Made by a program: the position numbers and the translations under genes. The notes under the pieces are model-generated. The model did no database searches. It saw only the letters and a list, made by a program, of their open reading frames with translations, and was not told the origin of the DNA. A stretch of 64,000 nucleotides of DNA from Prunus persica (Eukaryota; Streptophyta; Magnoliopsida; Rosales; Rosaceae), in the NCBI RefSeq assembly GCF_000346465.2, contig NC_034014.1, positions 6,888,507-6,952,506 on the forward strand. Reading direction: 5' to 3'. This document shows, piece by piece, positions 1 through 11,159 of the stretch. Within the stretch, counting starts at the first letter, position 1. Every line of letters starts with the position of its first letter.

Positions 1-360
1 AGGCGTTTGATATTTGGAGAAGATGTTCGATATGAGTTTGGGGGGAAATGGAGAGGGTTTTTATAAGTGGTGGGAAAGGAGATGTAAGGTGTGGTGGGTG
101 ATAATTAATTGATGCAACCTTCGCAGTTAGCATGTCTGTCTTTGTTGGGAAGGTGAGGAGGGAATCAATATAGTGAGATTGTGGTGTTAGAGTTACTAGT
201 TTGCTTTCATCTAATCATTTGGTGTTTATCATATGCCAAGAGAGAGGGAATGGATATAGAGTGGGTGTGGGATTGTGGTGTCAGAGCTACTGGTTTGCTT
301 TCATGTAATCATTTGGGGTTTAAGATTTACGTGGGGTTAAGCTTTAAAACACAAGTGTGC
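1..360 (-). promoter_or_regulatory. Promoter region of an FLA gene lying left of the window
   Basis: This stretch matches the upstream regions of the four FLA genes in the window. It shares the TTTGATATTTGGAGAAG start with the FLA4 promoter (near 26684), a TATA box (TTTTTATA at 58-65, TATAAAAA on the minus strand), and the conserved block CTTCGCAGTTAGCATGTCTG (about 118-137). Its coding region would lie off the left edge on the minus strand. It shows that the tandem FLA array extends beyond this window. Confidence 0.75.
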
Positions 361-615
361 ACATAAATACAGGAGAAAAGATTGATTAAATCGAACCAAT
401 CAGGTCAGTGTAATTCGATTTTTAATTAAAAAAACATTTATTTTGAATCAACCATCTAAACTGATTCCGCTCCAATTTTAATATTTTTGGTTCGATTTCT
501 CTTCCTCCATACTTTTCCTCTTTTCATATATATCTTCCTATTTTGCTTACCTATCTTCAAGTATCATGGCTTTTGTTCAGAGTCGACTAGGTACTTATGT
601 GTCGTTGGCGGTCCT
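361..615. other. Duplicated FLA spacer, left flank of the copia insertion
   Basis: No gene is visible. The segment resembles the spacer near 9620-9715 upstream of FLA1 (an AT-rich stretch with a 'gaaccaatcaggtcagtg'-like motif), interrupted at about 615 by the copia element. The last bases, GTCCT, may be a decayed form of the target-site duplication GTCAC seen at 7271-7275. Confidence 0.5.
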
Positions 616-867
616 CATTCTTGGCGTGACTTGTGCACCCGTTGACTTTCCTTGCACGTCAAGGATTCCTATATTAATAATTGAATTTGCTTTATTTCTG
701 ATTTCCTACTGTAAATAGAATTAAGAATTAATTACTTTACTTGGTCTCCAAGACTTTTATTGTATTATAAATATGGCTTCTTACAAGGAAAAGTATACAT
801 AGAAAAAATTTCGACAAAAAAAGAAAAAGAAAATTCCCACTACAATTACTCTCTCATAATTTTAGCA
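616..867 (+). repeat. 5' LTR of the copia element
   Basis: This matches the 3' LTR at 7047-7270 and the 234-bp LTRs of the younger element at 10913-12822. Shared landmarks are GGCGTGACTT, a TATA-like 'attataaatatgg' segment and the terminal TTTAGCA. The exact left end is uncertain because the expected TGTTGG start is altered to a TCTTGG-like sequence. Confidence 0.75.
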
Positions 868-1229
868 TGGTATCAGAGCTGCGATCTTGTGATTGCTTCT
901 AAACCCTAGCCAAACTCCAGCCGACACTGCCATAGGGGATTAGATAACCCACTATGCAGGTGGCACCATCGATTCCTCTCTCACCCAGACCTATAACTTA
1001 GCATACTTGACTTCAAGAATGACCTAGTTATTGACACAGATCCAAACTCAAATTCCAACACAGACATTGACCGAGACTCTAATTCATACCCAAATACTGA
1101 CCCAGACTTAGACCCAGACCTAGACTCCGATCCAAACCTAGATTCCGACTCAAACTATAGCCTATGAATCTTCTGCTGCACATATTACAACTTCTCGAAC
1201 AAAGACCCAGACAGATAGCGGAGGTTACA

Positions 1230-1465
1230 CACACTGTGACAATCTGAGACACCATCGTGAAACTTGTTTCAAATTGAATGGCTACCCAAAATGGTGGGAT
1301 GAACTCAAAGACCAAAAACGACGTAAAGCTGCAAGTAGTGGTTCTGGTTATGTATACTGTACTTCTGACAAGAGTGATTCCATGGGCTGGATCATTGATT
1401 CATGGGCAATTGCTCATATGATGGTTCATCTTAATGATTTTCTGAGTACCACCCAATCCAGGTGA
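1230..1465 (+). pseudogene. copia gag remnant with zinc-knuckle-like end
   Basis: A Cys/His stretch (CDN...HH...CFKLNGYPKWW) resembles the CCHC region of copia gag proteins, where 'C.K..GYP.WW' is a common ending. The sequence upstream (1021-1200) is a degenerate Asp/Pro/Thr-rich repeat, homologous to the repeat in the gag of the younger element (12066-12300). The reading frame is broken on both sides, so this is a relic. Confidence 0.6.
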
Positions 1466-1768
1466 ACTAGTATTGCTAATGCCAATTGAGTTACTTATCC
1501 TGTGACAAGGGTTGACACTATTCTTCTCTCACCTTGTCTAATACTTTACTTGTTTAGTCTTTATCTAATAAGTTGATGTCAGTTGGTCAAGTTATTGAAC
1601 AATTGAATTGTTGTGTACTAATCTACTCGAGTTTTCGTTTGCTTTAGGATATTCATACTAAGGAGATTATTAATCATGGTACAAAGATAGGGGATTATAT
1701 TATGTGGATGACTTCAGTACAAGCAAGGCTAACAGTGTGACACATATCGCAAACAAAGGCAAATATGG

Positions 1769-2305
1769 TTGTGGTACAGTCGATTGGGACATCTATCATT
1801 TAGTTATATGAAGAATCTTTTACCGGTTTTATTCTTACATTTGAAGGACTCCAACTTCAGATGCCACACTTGCATTTTGGGCAAGAGTCGTTGTGAGTCC
1901 TATCTTTTGAGTTCGGGTAAGAGTATTGCTCTATTTATGTTAATTCACTATGATGTTTGGGGACCCTCACCTATAACTACTTCTTTTGGCTTTCAATAGT
2001 TTTTGACATTTATGGATGAATGTACCTGCATGACCTGGCTTTACTTGATGAAGAATAAAAATGCATTATATACCCTGTTTCAGTCTTTTAATAAGCATAT
2101 TCAAACTCAGTTCTCCTTTATGATACAGATTCTCCGCTCCAACAATTGTGGCGAATGTGTGAACCATGATTTTCGACATTACTTCTAGAAATGTGGCATT
2201 ATACATGAGACGATATGTCCTCAGACACCGCAACAAAATGATATTGCCAAACAAAAGAATAGACACCATCTTGAAACAATCCGTGCACTTCTTATTGGAA
2301 CTCAC
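1769..2305 (+). pseudogene. copia GAG-pre-integrase and integrase remnant
   Basis: The translated frame shows W-S/H-RLGH followed by C..C..GK, the GAG-pre-integrase zinc-binding signature, then D.WGP, the first acidic residue of the integrase core. Stops at about 1999 and 2186 and frame changes split it. A third segment (2339-2770, 'PCVLCGVFVGY' then 'DVTFLES') is the typical C-terminal integrase-to-RT linker of copia elements. It is non-functional. Confidence 0.75.
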
Positions 2306-3179
2306 ATACCTTGAATCTATTAGGAATATGAAGTTGTCATGGTAGTATACTTGTTAAACTACATGGCTTCAAGCATCTTGGACTTTCTTACTCCGTTACA
2401 CGTGTTTGCACAAAACGAGCCATTTGCCCTCCGTTTTGATGCTTACACTGCAGATCTTTGGTTGTGTGGCATTTTTTTAATTTCCATAAGAACCAACGTA
2501 GCAAACTTGATCCATGTGTGCTATGTGGTGTTTTTGTGGGGTATGTTGCACATCAGAAAGACTATTGGTGTTTTCATCCTCCTACTCAGCCCATATATGT
2601 TACCTTGGATGTCACCTTCTTGGAGTCTAAGATATATTTTCCTGATCCAGTGTCCAATTCTCCGCTTTATGGGGAGATGCATAATGAAGAGCGGAATTTG
2701 AGCACGCTGGAAGATCGAAAAATTTGTTGTTGGACAGCATCGATCGATCGATCTTTCCCTGTCGATTGATCTCTTAAAAGACTACATCATGAGGTTACTT
2801 TCGGCACAAAACCGACTGATCGCCCTGACCCCAGCCATCGATCGCTTGGAACTTTTGAAGATTCTCCTAAGTGGAGCTTTGTTTCTACTTACTTGGAAGA
2901 TGAACTTGAACAAGTTGAAGACCCCTACTCTCATTCCTCAATATTAGTTGACCAATCTCCTAAGGATATCCCTGAGGTAAATACTCCCACTACTTTTGTG
3001 AATCTAGTTGATGATTATATTGGATATAAATTACATTTCATGGAAAACTATGGAAAACCACAAAACCAGCTTTATTCTTATATTGGCAAATCATGTTCAA
3101 CTCAGAGATTTCCTGAACCAGTCGAGAATTTCATGCATCAGTTGTGTGCTATACATATTCCAACCAAGGTAACTGAAGC

Positions 3180-3938
3180 ATTGAAAGATCTGAAGTGGGT
3201 TCAAACAATGAAAGAAGATATGGAGGCCCTGGAAAAAAAAAAATCAAACATGGAAACTGGAGTCATTGCCACAAGGAAAACGAACAATCGGATGCATATA
3301 GGTATTCATCATCAAACACAAGGCTAATGGATCCATTGAATGATACAAGGAAAGACTTGTGGCAAAGGGGTAGACACAAACCTAAAACATAGATTATGAA
3401 GAAAAACATTTGCTCAAGTGGCAAAACTTAACAATGTCAGAGTTCTGTTGTCTTTTCTAGCCAACCTGAATTGGCCATTTCACCAGTTTAATGTGAAGCA
3501 TATTTTATTATTTTATTATTTTTTATTTTTTTATTTTTTTATTTTTGGCATGGAAAACTTACACAATAAGTGTACATGGACATTCGACCTGGATATGATG
3601 CACCTACTCAGACTAGTGTGGTGTGCGAACTGAAAAAGGTCTTATATGGGTTAAAGCAATCACCTCGTGCATGGTTTGGACGGTTCACTATGACAATGAA
3701 GAATAACAGTTTCAAGCAAAGCAACTCAAATCATACTATATTCTTGAAGCACCAGGACGGGAAGGTAACTGTCATAATAATTTACATTGATGATATGATT
3801 ATCATTTGGAATGATAAACAAGAAATTTTTCAAGAATATTTGGCAATGAAGTTTGAGATGAGAACCTCAGTGGACTCAAGTATTTTCTGGGTATTAAGGT
3901 GGCTGGATCAAAGCAAGACATATTTCTTTCTCAAATGA
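3180..3938 (+). pseudogene. copia reverse transcriptase remnant (N-terminal part)
   Basis: Copia RT motifs are visible: 'KDLKWVQTMKEDMEAL' near the start, 'LKKVLYGLKQSPRAWF' (about 3625-3680) and the catalytic YIDDM (about 3783-3797). Frameshifts and a short AT-rich insertion (about 3497-3550) break the frame, and the solo LTR starting at 4015 separates it from the remaining RT/RNase H region. Confidence 0.85.
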
Positions 3939-4446
3939 ATTATGTATCGGTGTTGGCAAAAATAAGAATGCTAGATTGCAAATTGGTGGATACTCCAATT
4001 GTTCATAATCATCATGAAAGGACCCGCCCCGAATTTTCTCAAAATCCGAGACGAACCCTTTGGAATTCCTGACATCACCCCGATGTCAGGCCCACTTACT
4101 AAAAACCGAGACTTCCTGCCGAAATTTCGGCAGAATCTCCCCTATAATTTGGACATTTCCCAAATTCAACCTTCATAAAAACGCATTTAATATCCACAAC
4201 TGGCAGCATGCACAATATAATTTCATGCAAATTCTCATAAATGGCCTTCGGCCTTCCAATAATTCTCAAACAACTACCAAACAATTCAAATACAAAATAT
4301 GACTAATATTTAGTCTGCGGCTGCACCTAATAACCTTAGGCTGCCTACGTACCCTCCTTGAGGGATCAAGCCACACGTAGTTCTTCCCTAAAACCCAATT
4401 CCACACTTGGGCGATACCTTATTTCATTTCTCTGAATTTCATATAA

Positions 4447-4815
4447 ACTCCCCATACGCCGGTACAACCAACGCCACGTATGGGGCCTGTCAACACGCCG
4501 GATAACCTATGCCACGTGCGACCATGCCATACTATCATTATCTCTCCCCATACGCCGGTACAACCAACGCCACGTATGGGGTCTGTCTCAACGCCGGATA
4601 ACCTACGCCACGCGAGACCTACACATCATATCACATAACTCCCCATACGCCGGTACAACCAACGCCACGTATGGTGCTTGTCCCAACGCCGAATAACCTA
4701 CGCCACTTGCGACCTCAACACAATATCTCATATCTCCCCATACGCCGGTACAACCAACGCCACGTATGGGGTCTGTCCCAACGCCGGATAACCTACGCCA
4801 TGTGGGACCTAATTT
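4447..4815. repeat. Tandem repeat, about 95 bp x 4, within the solo LTR
   Basis: Four copies start with CTCCCCATACGCCGGTACAA (near 4447, 4543, 4639 and 4733). Each continues through two further motifs, GCCACGTATGG and CGCCGGATAACCTA. The copies differ at a few positions only. Confidence 0.9.
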
Positions 4816-6008
4816 TCACTTGGTGGTGCTTGTAGTGAATCCAAAATCCGGGGAGGTACCTACAGTAGTGCGTATAGCACTCCAAACTGACATTCTAGAC
4901 TCTGTTGTACCATTGTACAACCATATATAATTATAGTTATATAAATTAATTCTAATATTGTGTAACCCTCCACAATAGTCTAGCTCCCGATAATCCCCCC
5001 TGGAAGGGTGAGATTACTCCGGGAGACTCACGGTCAACCAAGGGTCAAACTACTCTAACCCTGGTCAAACGGACCTGCAGAACCCACGACCTCCAATTTC
5101 CGATCCGAAAGTCTCTATAGGTTCTACCAGGTATAGGACACTTGTCCTGCGAGTTTGGTTCAGATCAGACGGTCGGATTTCTCACGATCGCATGATCTGA
5201 CGGTTAATATAAAATATAAACTTTAAATTATTATTCGGAACATCCGGGGCTCCGATTCACGATCCGTGAATTCCTACACGATCCTAGAAATACCTAGATT
5301 AACATATATTAAACTTGGGACCATCCAACGGTCCCAACCTATCGAACCCAGATAACGCACACTATGCGATTATCTGTTCGATAGTCAAACGACGTCCGAA
5401 TTGAGATCCGCGAAATCCTACGCACTCGTGACAACCTAAGGATCTCATCGGAACACATCGCTACTTTTTCTACAGTGCCCACGTGCCGCCGCACGCACCG
5501 GCAGCGCGTGGGTGCCCAAAGCGATAATGCTTCACCGGAAAATCTCAAAACCACGGCTCCAAACTCTTACCCTAGGTATAACACCTTATTTGGAGCCACT
5601 TTTGTTCTTGGACCTACCCCAAAAAGTGGCCGGAAATGGCCGATCACAGCGGCCGAAGTTCGGCCGATTTTCAATTCGAAAATCGGGTTGTCTACGCTAA
5701 GAATCGATCTAATCCTACCCAACAGGCAGCTAGAGCATGAAAAATAGGTGAGAAACCATACCTTGCTCGTCGAATTTGGTGGCCGGAGGAGGGAGATCGA
5801 CGGCGGCGAAGAACGGACGACGCTGGCCGCTTCTCCTCCATTTTCCGGCGAAACCGCGGCGGCTGGAGGCGGGAGAAGGCTGGGGCTGGAAAAGGACGAC
5901 GCCCCGGTCATTTTGGTACCGGCCCCGTCCACAGCCGTGGCCGGTGGCCGGAGTTGCGAGGAGAGAGAGAGAGGGAGAGCTAACGGGAGACAGGTAGAGG
6001 TCGCGGGA

Positions 6009-6011
<3 letters not shown>

Positions 6012-6056
<45 letters not shown>
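6012..6056. repeat. GA microsatellite
   Basis: An uninterrupted GA dinucleotide tract near the right end of the solo LTR. Confidence 0.95.
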
Positions 6057-6062
<6 letters not shown>

Positions 6063-6302
6063 ATTTTATAAAAAATCCCATTTCGAAATATTTACGATTA
6101 TGCCACTGGGCTTCTTTTGACCATATCTCTCTCGTTACAACTCCGATTCGAACCCACTACGTGTCTATGAACTCGTCTCAGTACGACCTATCCAAAAATA
6201 CTAGTCACTGCCCCAAACTCTCTCCGGTTAAAAATATGACCAAAATGCCTTTAAATAATTAAATAATTAAATAAGGGTTAAATTTGGGGTCGGGGTGTTA
6301 CA

Positions 6303-7030
6303 CATCATCTTAGAGAATACCCTGATAAGTACCCACTAACAAAAAGAGATATCAAAGGTTAGTGGGGAAATTGATGTACTTGTCACATACTCGACCAGAC
6401 ATCGCTTGTGCTATGAGCCTTGTCAGTCAGTTCATAGATTCCCTAAGTGAAGACCAAATGGATGCAGTCCTTTGAATCCTTTGATATTTAAAGTCGACAC
6501 TAGGGAAGGAACTTATGTTCCCAAGAAACAATTACCTAAATATTGATGATTATACGAATGCATATTGGACAGGAAGTGTTACTGACATAAGATCTACATC
6601 AGGTTACTTCACATTTGTAGGGGTAATTTGGTTATTTGGAGAAGCAAGAAATATAAGGTGGTTACCTTATTCAGTGCAGAAGTTGAGTTCAAAGGTATGA
6701 CCAAAGGAATTTGTGAAACCCTTTGGTTAAAGAAATTGCTTACTGAGCTTGGATATGAACCCACACATGTGATGAATCTATATTGTGACAACAAGGCTGC
6801 AATGTCCATTGCACATAATCCAGTTCAACATGATTGCACTAAACATGTTGAAGTAGATCAAACATGTTGAAGTAGATCAACATTTTATCAAGCAGAACCT
6901 GGAGGCCAAAGAAATTCAGTTTTCTTTTGTTAAGTCAGAAGATCATTTGGTAGACATATCAACGAAGGCAAACTCTGGTAAAGCATTCGGCAACTCACCA
7001 GACAAGTTGGGCATTAGCGTCATCTATGCA
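6303..7030 (+). pseudogene. copia RT C-terminus and RNase H remnant
   Basis: This continues the copia polyprotein after the solo LTR. It shows 'LMYLSHTRPDIACAMSLVSQF', typical of the RT C-terminal region, then 'AYWTG...RSTSGY' and 'CDNKAAMSIAHNPV', the RNase H signatures of copia elements, and the closing 'FVKSEDHLVD' segment. Stops and frame shifts are present, and a short stretch near 6847-6873 is duplicated in tandem. A purine-rich tract precedes the 3' LTR. Confidence 0.85.
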
Positions 7031-7046
7031 CCAATTTGAGGGAAAA

Positions 7047-7270
7047 TGTTGGCGTGACTTATGAACCTGTTGACTTTCCGTGCACGCCAAGAATTCTAGT
7101 ATTAATAGTAATTGATTTCCCTTTATTTATAATTTTCTATTGTAAATAAAATTGAAAATTAATTACTTTACTTGGCCTCCAAAGTTTTATTATACTATAA
7201 ATATAGTCTCCTATAAAAAAGAGAATACACAAAATATTTCCACAACAATTACACCCTTATAATTTTAGCA
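7047..7270 (+). repeat. 3' LTR of the copia element
   Basis: It starts TGTTGGCGTGACTT and ends TTTAGCA, and is 224 bp long. It aligns with the 5' LTR at about 616-867, but with many substitutions and indels, so the insertion is old. Confidence 0.85.
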
Positions 7271-8240
7271 GTCACCTCTTCGCTACTTGATTCAGAAACT
7301 AATTGCCTCTTCTTCTATGTCGTCGACACGTCAAATTGATCAAAATTGAACCAAACTAAGTCTATCAAATTCGGCCCAATTTTGGTTCAATTACACCAAC
7401 ATTTTTCTGAACACCCATTTTATCTAAATTGAGAGATGGGCGACAATTCGATTAATGATTAAATATGTAGCACGAACCAAATTAGCTCGGGCCCATCCTC
7501 ATAAAACGACATTTATACTAGATCCCAGGACCCCTTATATGCCTATAAAATTTTTAAAGATGCTCAAGTAAAAATTTGTTTAGAAATGTACAAGAAGACG
7601 GAAAAAACAAGAGAACAAAAAGGCTCCAGTTACCGACAAAATGAAGGACAAATTCATAAGTGGGGCACTCTTTCATTGTCTAAGAGAGAGAAAGAGAGAG
7701 CAAATGAAGAACTTGCACTTGAACTTGCACATATTGATAAATAAAAAAAGCACTTTGTTCACTAATCTCTTGTCACACGCTAATATATATTTTAACAATT
7801 TTTTTTGTAATTTTAAATTTTTTATAGTAAAAGTCACTATGTGGAAAAAGATAATTGAAAAAAAATTTATGAGTGGTCCAAGTAAACAAGTAATAAATCA
7901 ATAAATATTGGGGAAATTAATGGATGAGATTGAAGACTTGTGACTTAGATTTAATATGGTGATTTGCCTTTCGACCAACTATTGACTTAGACTTAATATG
8001 GTGATTTGTCTTCCTATTAAATTTTTGGTTTAACTCGTATTCTAAAATACATTCAAAATGGTACTCAAAAAGTGAAAAATGAATGATGAAGGGAAGCCAT
8101 GTACTGATTTTATGGAGGAATTTACACAAGTTTCTTAAAATACACAGAAGCCCAATGAACTTCAACGAAACAGTATTGCTCTCACATACAGTACAGATCA
8201 CATTTCTGACATGCATAACAACTGTTATTACCCTTCAAAT
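7271..8240. other. FLA spacer downstream of FLA1
   Basis: No gene is visible. 7271-7900 is homologous to the spacer at about 9713-10100 plus 10795-10912 plus 12823-12900, showing that the spacer was duplicated with the FLA gene. Near 7764 the sequence ACTAATCTCTTGTCACACGC resembles a decayed Helitron 3' end. From about 8036 the sequence is shared with the 3' flanks of all the other FLA copies and probably includes the FLA1 3' UTR. Confidence 0.6.
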
Positions 8241-8273
8241 TCAAACCAACTCCAATTGCAACAAACAATTTTA

Positions 8274-9161
8274 TCAAGAGAAGCTTAATGCTGCAGCAGC
8301 AACCACAGCAACTCCAGTGGAGACAATGGCATTAATCTTGGGGATCAGACAAGGAATAGCACCAGACTTCACTTCAGCAACATCAGGAGTAGTGTCATCA
8401 GAATCCGATGATGAAGACTCCTTCTTAGGCTTCTCTTGTGCAGGTGCCGGAGCGGGTGACGGTTGGTGATGCTTGGGAGCAAAAACACCATAAGGCTGGA
8501 GCACACTGTTAACTTTGTAAATAGCAATTTGATTATCAGAGTAGACGGTGCCTGAAATGGAGGTGTTCACAAGGCCAGTGGAAATGTTGACTGAACTGCC
8601 TGTTGTGGTAATGTTTAGTGGATACTGAAATCCAGTTCCAGCTTGGGTTCTCACTGGATTGCTGAGAGTTTGAAAGTTTTGGATTGTGAGAAAATCTGGG
8701 ATCAGATGGAATTGTAAGAGCTGCACTTTTTGCTCATCGCCCAAAGAGTTGAGTGAGCCTGTGCTGAGCCTTGAGAAGGCACTGTCAGTTGGGGCTAAAA
8801 CGGTGAGTTGGCTATTTGAGTTGTTGAGTTGACTGTAGAGCTGTCTATCAATTTGGGTGCTTTTTAAAAGGCGGATGAAGACATTGAAGCCACCTGCTTT
8901 TTCAAGGATTTTGGTGATGTTGGTTGGGCCTGGAGGTGCAGGGGCATCAGCTGGTGGTGCTGGAACTGCTGGCCCTGTAATTGATGGGGCAGCTGGGGCA
9001 ATTGGGGCAGCTGGGGCAATTGGAGCAGCTGGGGCAACTGGGGCTGCAGGAGCAGCAGCAGGGGCTGCGGCAGGAGCTTGGGCTAAGATTTTGGTGCAAT
9101 GGAAGAGCAAGATAAGTAGAAGTGTGAGTGAGAAAAGAGGCTGATGCTGAAGCTTTACCAT
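8274..9161 (-). CDS. Fasciclin-like arabinogalactan protein (FLA11/12 type), copy 1
   Basis: An intronless gene for a 295-residue GPI-anchored cell-wall glycoprotein. In order: a signal peptide (about 1-27), an Ala-Pro arabinogalactan region (28-79) suited to Hyp-O-glycosylation, one FAS1 domain (about 80-228) with the H1 motif LTVLAPTDSAF and an H2-like segment NSVLQPYGVF, a second short SPAPAPA glycomodule (about 234-241), a Ser/Asp/Lys linker, and a hydrophobic C-terminal tail (about 272-295) typical of GPI-anchor signals. Several N-x-S/T sites lie in the FAS1 domain. One FAS1 domain between two AGP regions is the group A layout, whose Arabidopsis members FLA11/12 act in secondary walls; that role here is inferred. 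No upstream in-frame Met competes with this start, and a TATA box lies about 150 bp upstream. Confidence 0.95.
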   Translation of the reverse strand: MVKLQHQPLFSLTLLLILLFHCTKILAQAPAAAPAAAPAAPVAPAAPIAPAAPIAPAAPSITGPAVPAPPADAPAPPGPTNITKILEKAGGFNVFIRLLKSTQIDRQLYSQLNNSNSQLTVLAPTDSAFSRLSTGSLNSLGDEQKVQLLQFHLIPDFLTIQNFQTLSNPVRTQAGTGFQYPLNITTTGSSVNISTGLVNTSISGTVYSDNQIAIYKVNSVLQPYGVFAPKHHQPSPAPAPAQEKPKKESSSSDSDDTTPDVAEVKSGAIPCLIPKINAIVSTGVAVVAAAALSFS

Positions 9162-10097
9162 CTTGTTTTTTGAGTGTGGTGGGGTTTTGGCTGCTTAATT
9201 TGCTTGAAAACAAATAATGCCAAAGCAAGAGTGGTGCTTGCATGCACAAGGTGTTTGATATTTTGTGCAAGTGTTTGATATGAGTTTTGGGGGGAGTGGA
9301 GAGAGTTTTTATAAGTGGTGGGAGATGAGGGATTTAGGTGAGGAGGGTGATAATTATTTGATCAGTTATACAACCTTCGCAGTTAGCATGTCTGTCTTTG
9401 TTGGGAAGGTGAGAGAGAGGAAATGTAGAGTGAGATTGTGGTGTTAGAGCTACTAGTTTGCTTTCATCTAATCATTTGCCAGGAGAGAGGGAATGAATGT
9501 AGTGAGATTGTGGTGTCATAGCTACTAGCTAGCTTGCTTTATGTAATCATTTGGGGTTAAGATTTACTTCCAAATTGTTGGCGGTTAAGCTCTAAAACAG
9601 AGGGTGCACACCCCCCAAAAAAAAAAAAATAAATAAATTGAACCGATCAAGTCTGTTTAGTTTGATTTTTTAATTATAAAAAAAAAATTATGTGTCCTCG
9701 ACGGTTGTCACCTTTGCTCTAGTAGATTCAACAACTCAGTGCCTCTTCTTCTACGTCGTCGCCACCTCAAATTAATCAAAATCAAACTAAACCAAGTCTA
9801 TCAAATTCAGTCCAGTTTGGTTTAATTACACCTACGTTTTTCTGCAACACCCATTTAATCGAAATTGAGGGCTTGGCGACAATTCAATTGTCGGTTAAAG
9901 ATGTGATCTGAACTGAACTAAGTTGTGCCCGTCTTACTAAAATGACATTTATGCTAGATCCCAAGACCCCTCATAGACCTATAACAATTTAAAAAATGCT
10001 CAAGTAAAATATTCTCTACAAATTAGAAGAAAAAAAAAATTCCTTCAATTACCAACAAAATTAATGACAAATTCATAAGTGGCACTCTTTCATTGTC
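9162..10097. promoter_or_regulatory. FLA1 promoter and upstream spacer
   Basis: The first 450 bp are shared with the other FLA copies. They include the TATA box and a block at 9371-9411 containing CTTCGCAGTTAGCATGTCTG, which is nearly invariant in all five promoters in this window (about 115-156, 9371-9411, 17616-17656, 22639-22679, 26796-26838). Beyond about 9600 the sequence is homologous to 361-615 and 7271-7650, with no copia insertion. It is therefore an empty site for the copia element. Confidence 0.65.
9306..9313 (-). promoter_or_regulatory. TATA box of FLA1
   Basis: TATAAAAA on the minus strand, about 145 bp upstream of the start codon. The same box is conserved upstream of FLA3 (22573-22580) and in the partial promoter at 58-65, but it is altered in FLA2 and FLA4. 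Confidence 0.7.
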
Positions 10098-10100
10098 TAA

Positions 10101-10787
10101 GAGCAGCTCTAGCGCTGCTATCAAACTGGGCAAAAGGCCCCCTGGCAAGCCCAATGCAGCTCCAGCGCAGGAAATCCAGCCCGGGCAAGGCATGGGACCC
10201 ACCAGTCCGGGCAAGCCCACAGGCAGAAATTGACTGGGCTGTTGCCCGCAGGCTGCTGACGTCAGCAGCTGATTTTCAATTATTTTTTTACTGTTGGACC
10301 CACCAGCCCACATTGCCCAATGGTTACAAGCCACGTGGCTTCTCCTGGAGCCTCTGATCAAAAAATCTTGCACAATCCAACGGTTGTCCAATTTTTGGCT
10401 AAAAAAAATATCAAAAAATATCAAAAAATATTTTTAAAAAATATCAAAAAATTCTGGAAATTTTTTCTATACATACCTACCAATATTATTCACTTTCCAC
10501 ACCAAATTTAATTTCAAAATTTTATCCGAAAATGTTATCTTGATTTTTAGGTGAGAATTTTATGATAAATATTAACACTTGGGAAACAAAAATCTTATTC
10601 GAAAAGCTTATCAAAATCAATGGTTTAAGTATAAAAAATAAAAAATAAATTTAAGTGAATAGTAATTGCCTTAGACTTGGCCCTCATGGGTGGAACCACA
10701 AATGGCAAGGCTGACACTATTTATGTGAATAGTGGCAGCCCTTGCTTGCCCTTGCCCTAGACTTAGCCCTTATGGGTGGAGATGCTC
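10101..10787. mobile_element. MITE with GAGCA terminal repeats and TAA duplication
   Basis: This 687-bp block interrupts a spacer that is continuous near 7685. It starts GAGCAGCTCTAGC and its right end read in reverse is GAGCATCTCCACC, forming imperfect terminal inverted repeats. It is flanked by TAA (10098-10100 and 10788-10790). A 3-bp TAA/TTA duplication and this size fit a PIF/Harbinger-type MITE. Open frames inside it are chance: the right part is strongly AT-rich and there is no transposase. Confidence 0.8.
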
Positions 10788-10912
10788 TAAGGTTGGAAGG
10801 ATCGGAAAAACTTAGGGGACAGCCCAGACAACCAAAGGCAGAGAGAGAGAGAGTGCACACATTGATAAAGAAGTACTACTTTTTTTTTCTTTTCAATAGT
10901 CTCGCTAGTCCC

Positions 10913-11146
10913 TGTTGGCGTGACTTGTGCATATTGACTTACTTTCCTTACACACCAAGAATTCCTATTATAATTGTAATTGATTTACTTTAATTTCTGA
11001 TTTCCTACTGCAAATAGATTTAGGAATTTATTATTTACTTGCCTATTCAGGTTTCGTTGTATTATAAATATGACCTCCTACAAGGAGAAGAATACACAGA
11101 AAATTCCCACAAACAAATATTCTCTCATAGTTTTCATATTTTAGCA
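10913..11146 (+). repeat. 5' LTR of the young element
   Basis: 234 bp, TGTTGG...TTAGCA, with a TATA-like 'attataaatatgacc' segment near 11060. Confidence 0.95.
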
Positions 11147-11159
11147 TGGTATCAGAGCC

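Larger units (their letters stand above)
4015..6302. mobile_element. Gypsy-type solo LTR nested in the copia element
   Basis: This is a 2288-bp block that starts TGAAAGGACCCGCCCC and ends GGGGTCGGGGTGTTACA, flanked by a perfect 5-bp target duplication CATCA (4010-4014 and 6303-6307). TG...CA ends, a 5-bp duplication and no internal coding region fit a solo LTR left by LTR-LTR recombination. It splits the copia RT/RNase H. It contains a four-copy tandem repeat and a long GA tract. Open frames inside it do not resemble any protein I know and are treated as chance. Confidence 0.85.
616..7270 (+). mobile_element. Degenerate Ty1-copia LTR retrotransposon
   Basis: A full-length but decayed copia element. 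The 5' LTR (about 616-867) ends TTTAGCA and is followed at 868 by TGGTATCAGAGC, the classic primer-binding site complementary to initiator tRNA-Met. The 3' LTR (7047-7270) starts TGTTGGCG. Between them, in the copia order, are gag-zinc-knuckle-like sequence, GAG-pre-integrase/integrase, reverse transcriptase and RNase H, all broken by stops and frameshifts. A 2.3-kb solo LTR interrupts it between RT and RNase H. The target duplication is GTCAC on the right and a diverged GTCCT on the left. The paralogous FLA1 spacer near 9713 is an empty site. The element cannot be autonomous. Confidence 0.88.

Noticed and set aside
5567..6071. Arg/Gly-rich open frames inside the solo LTR
   Set aside because: They lie in GC-rich LTR sequence with a GA tract, overlap on both strands and match no protein family I know.
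8857..9144. Conserved open frame antisense to FLA1, with equivalents opposite the other three FLA genes
   Set aside because: The Gly-Ala text is the reverse of the Ala-Pro codons, and the frame stays open because the repeats are GC-rich with a period that is a multiple of three. There is no independent start context or domain.
10023..10424. Open frames in the MITE at 10101-10787
   Set aside because: They start or end outside the element and have no motif. The block is a non-coding MITE.
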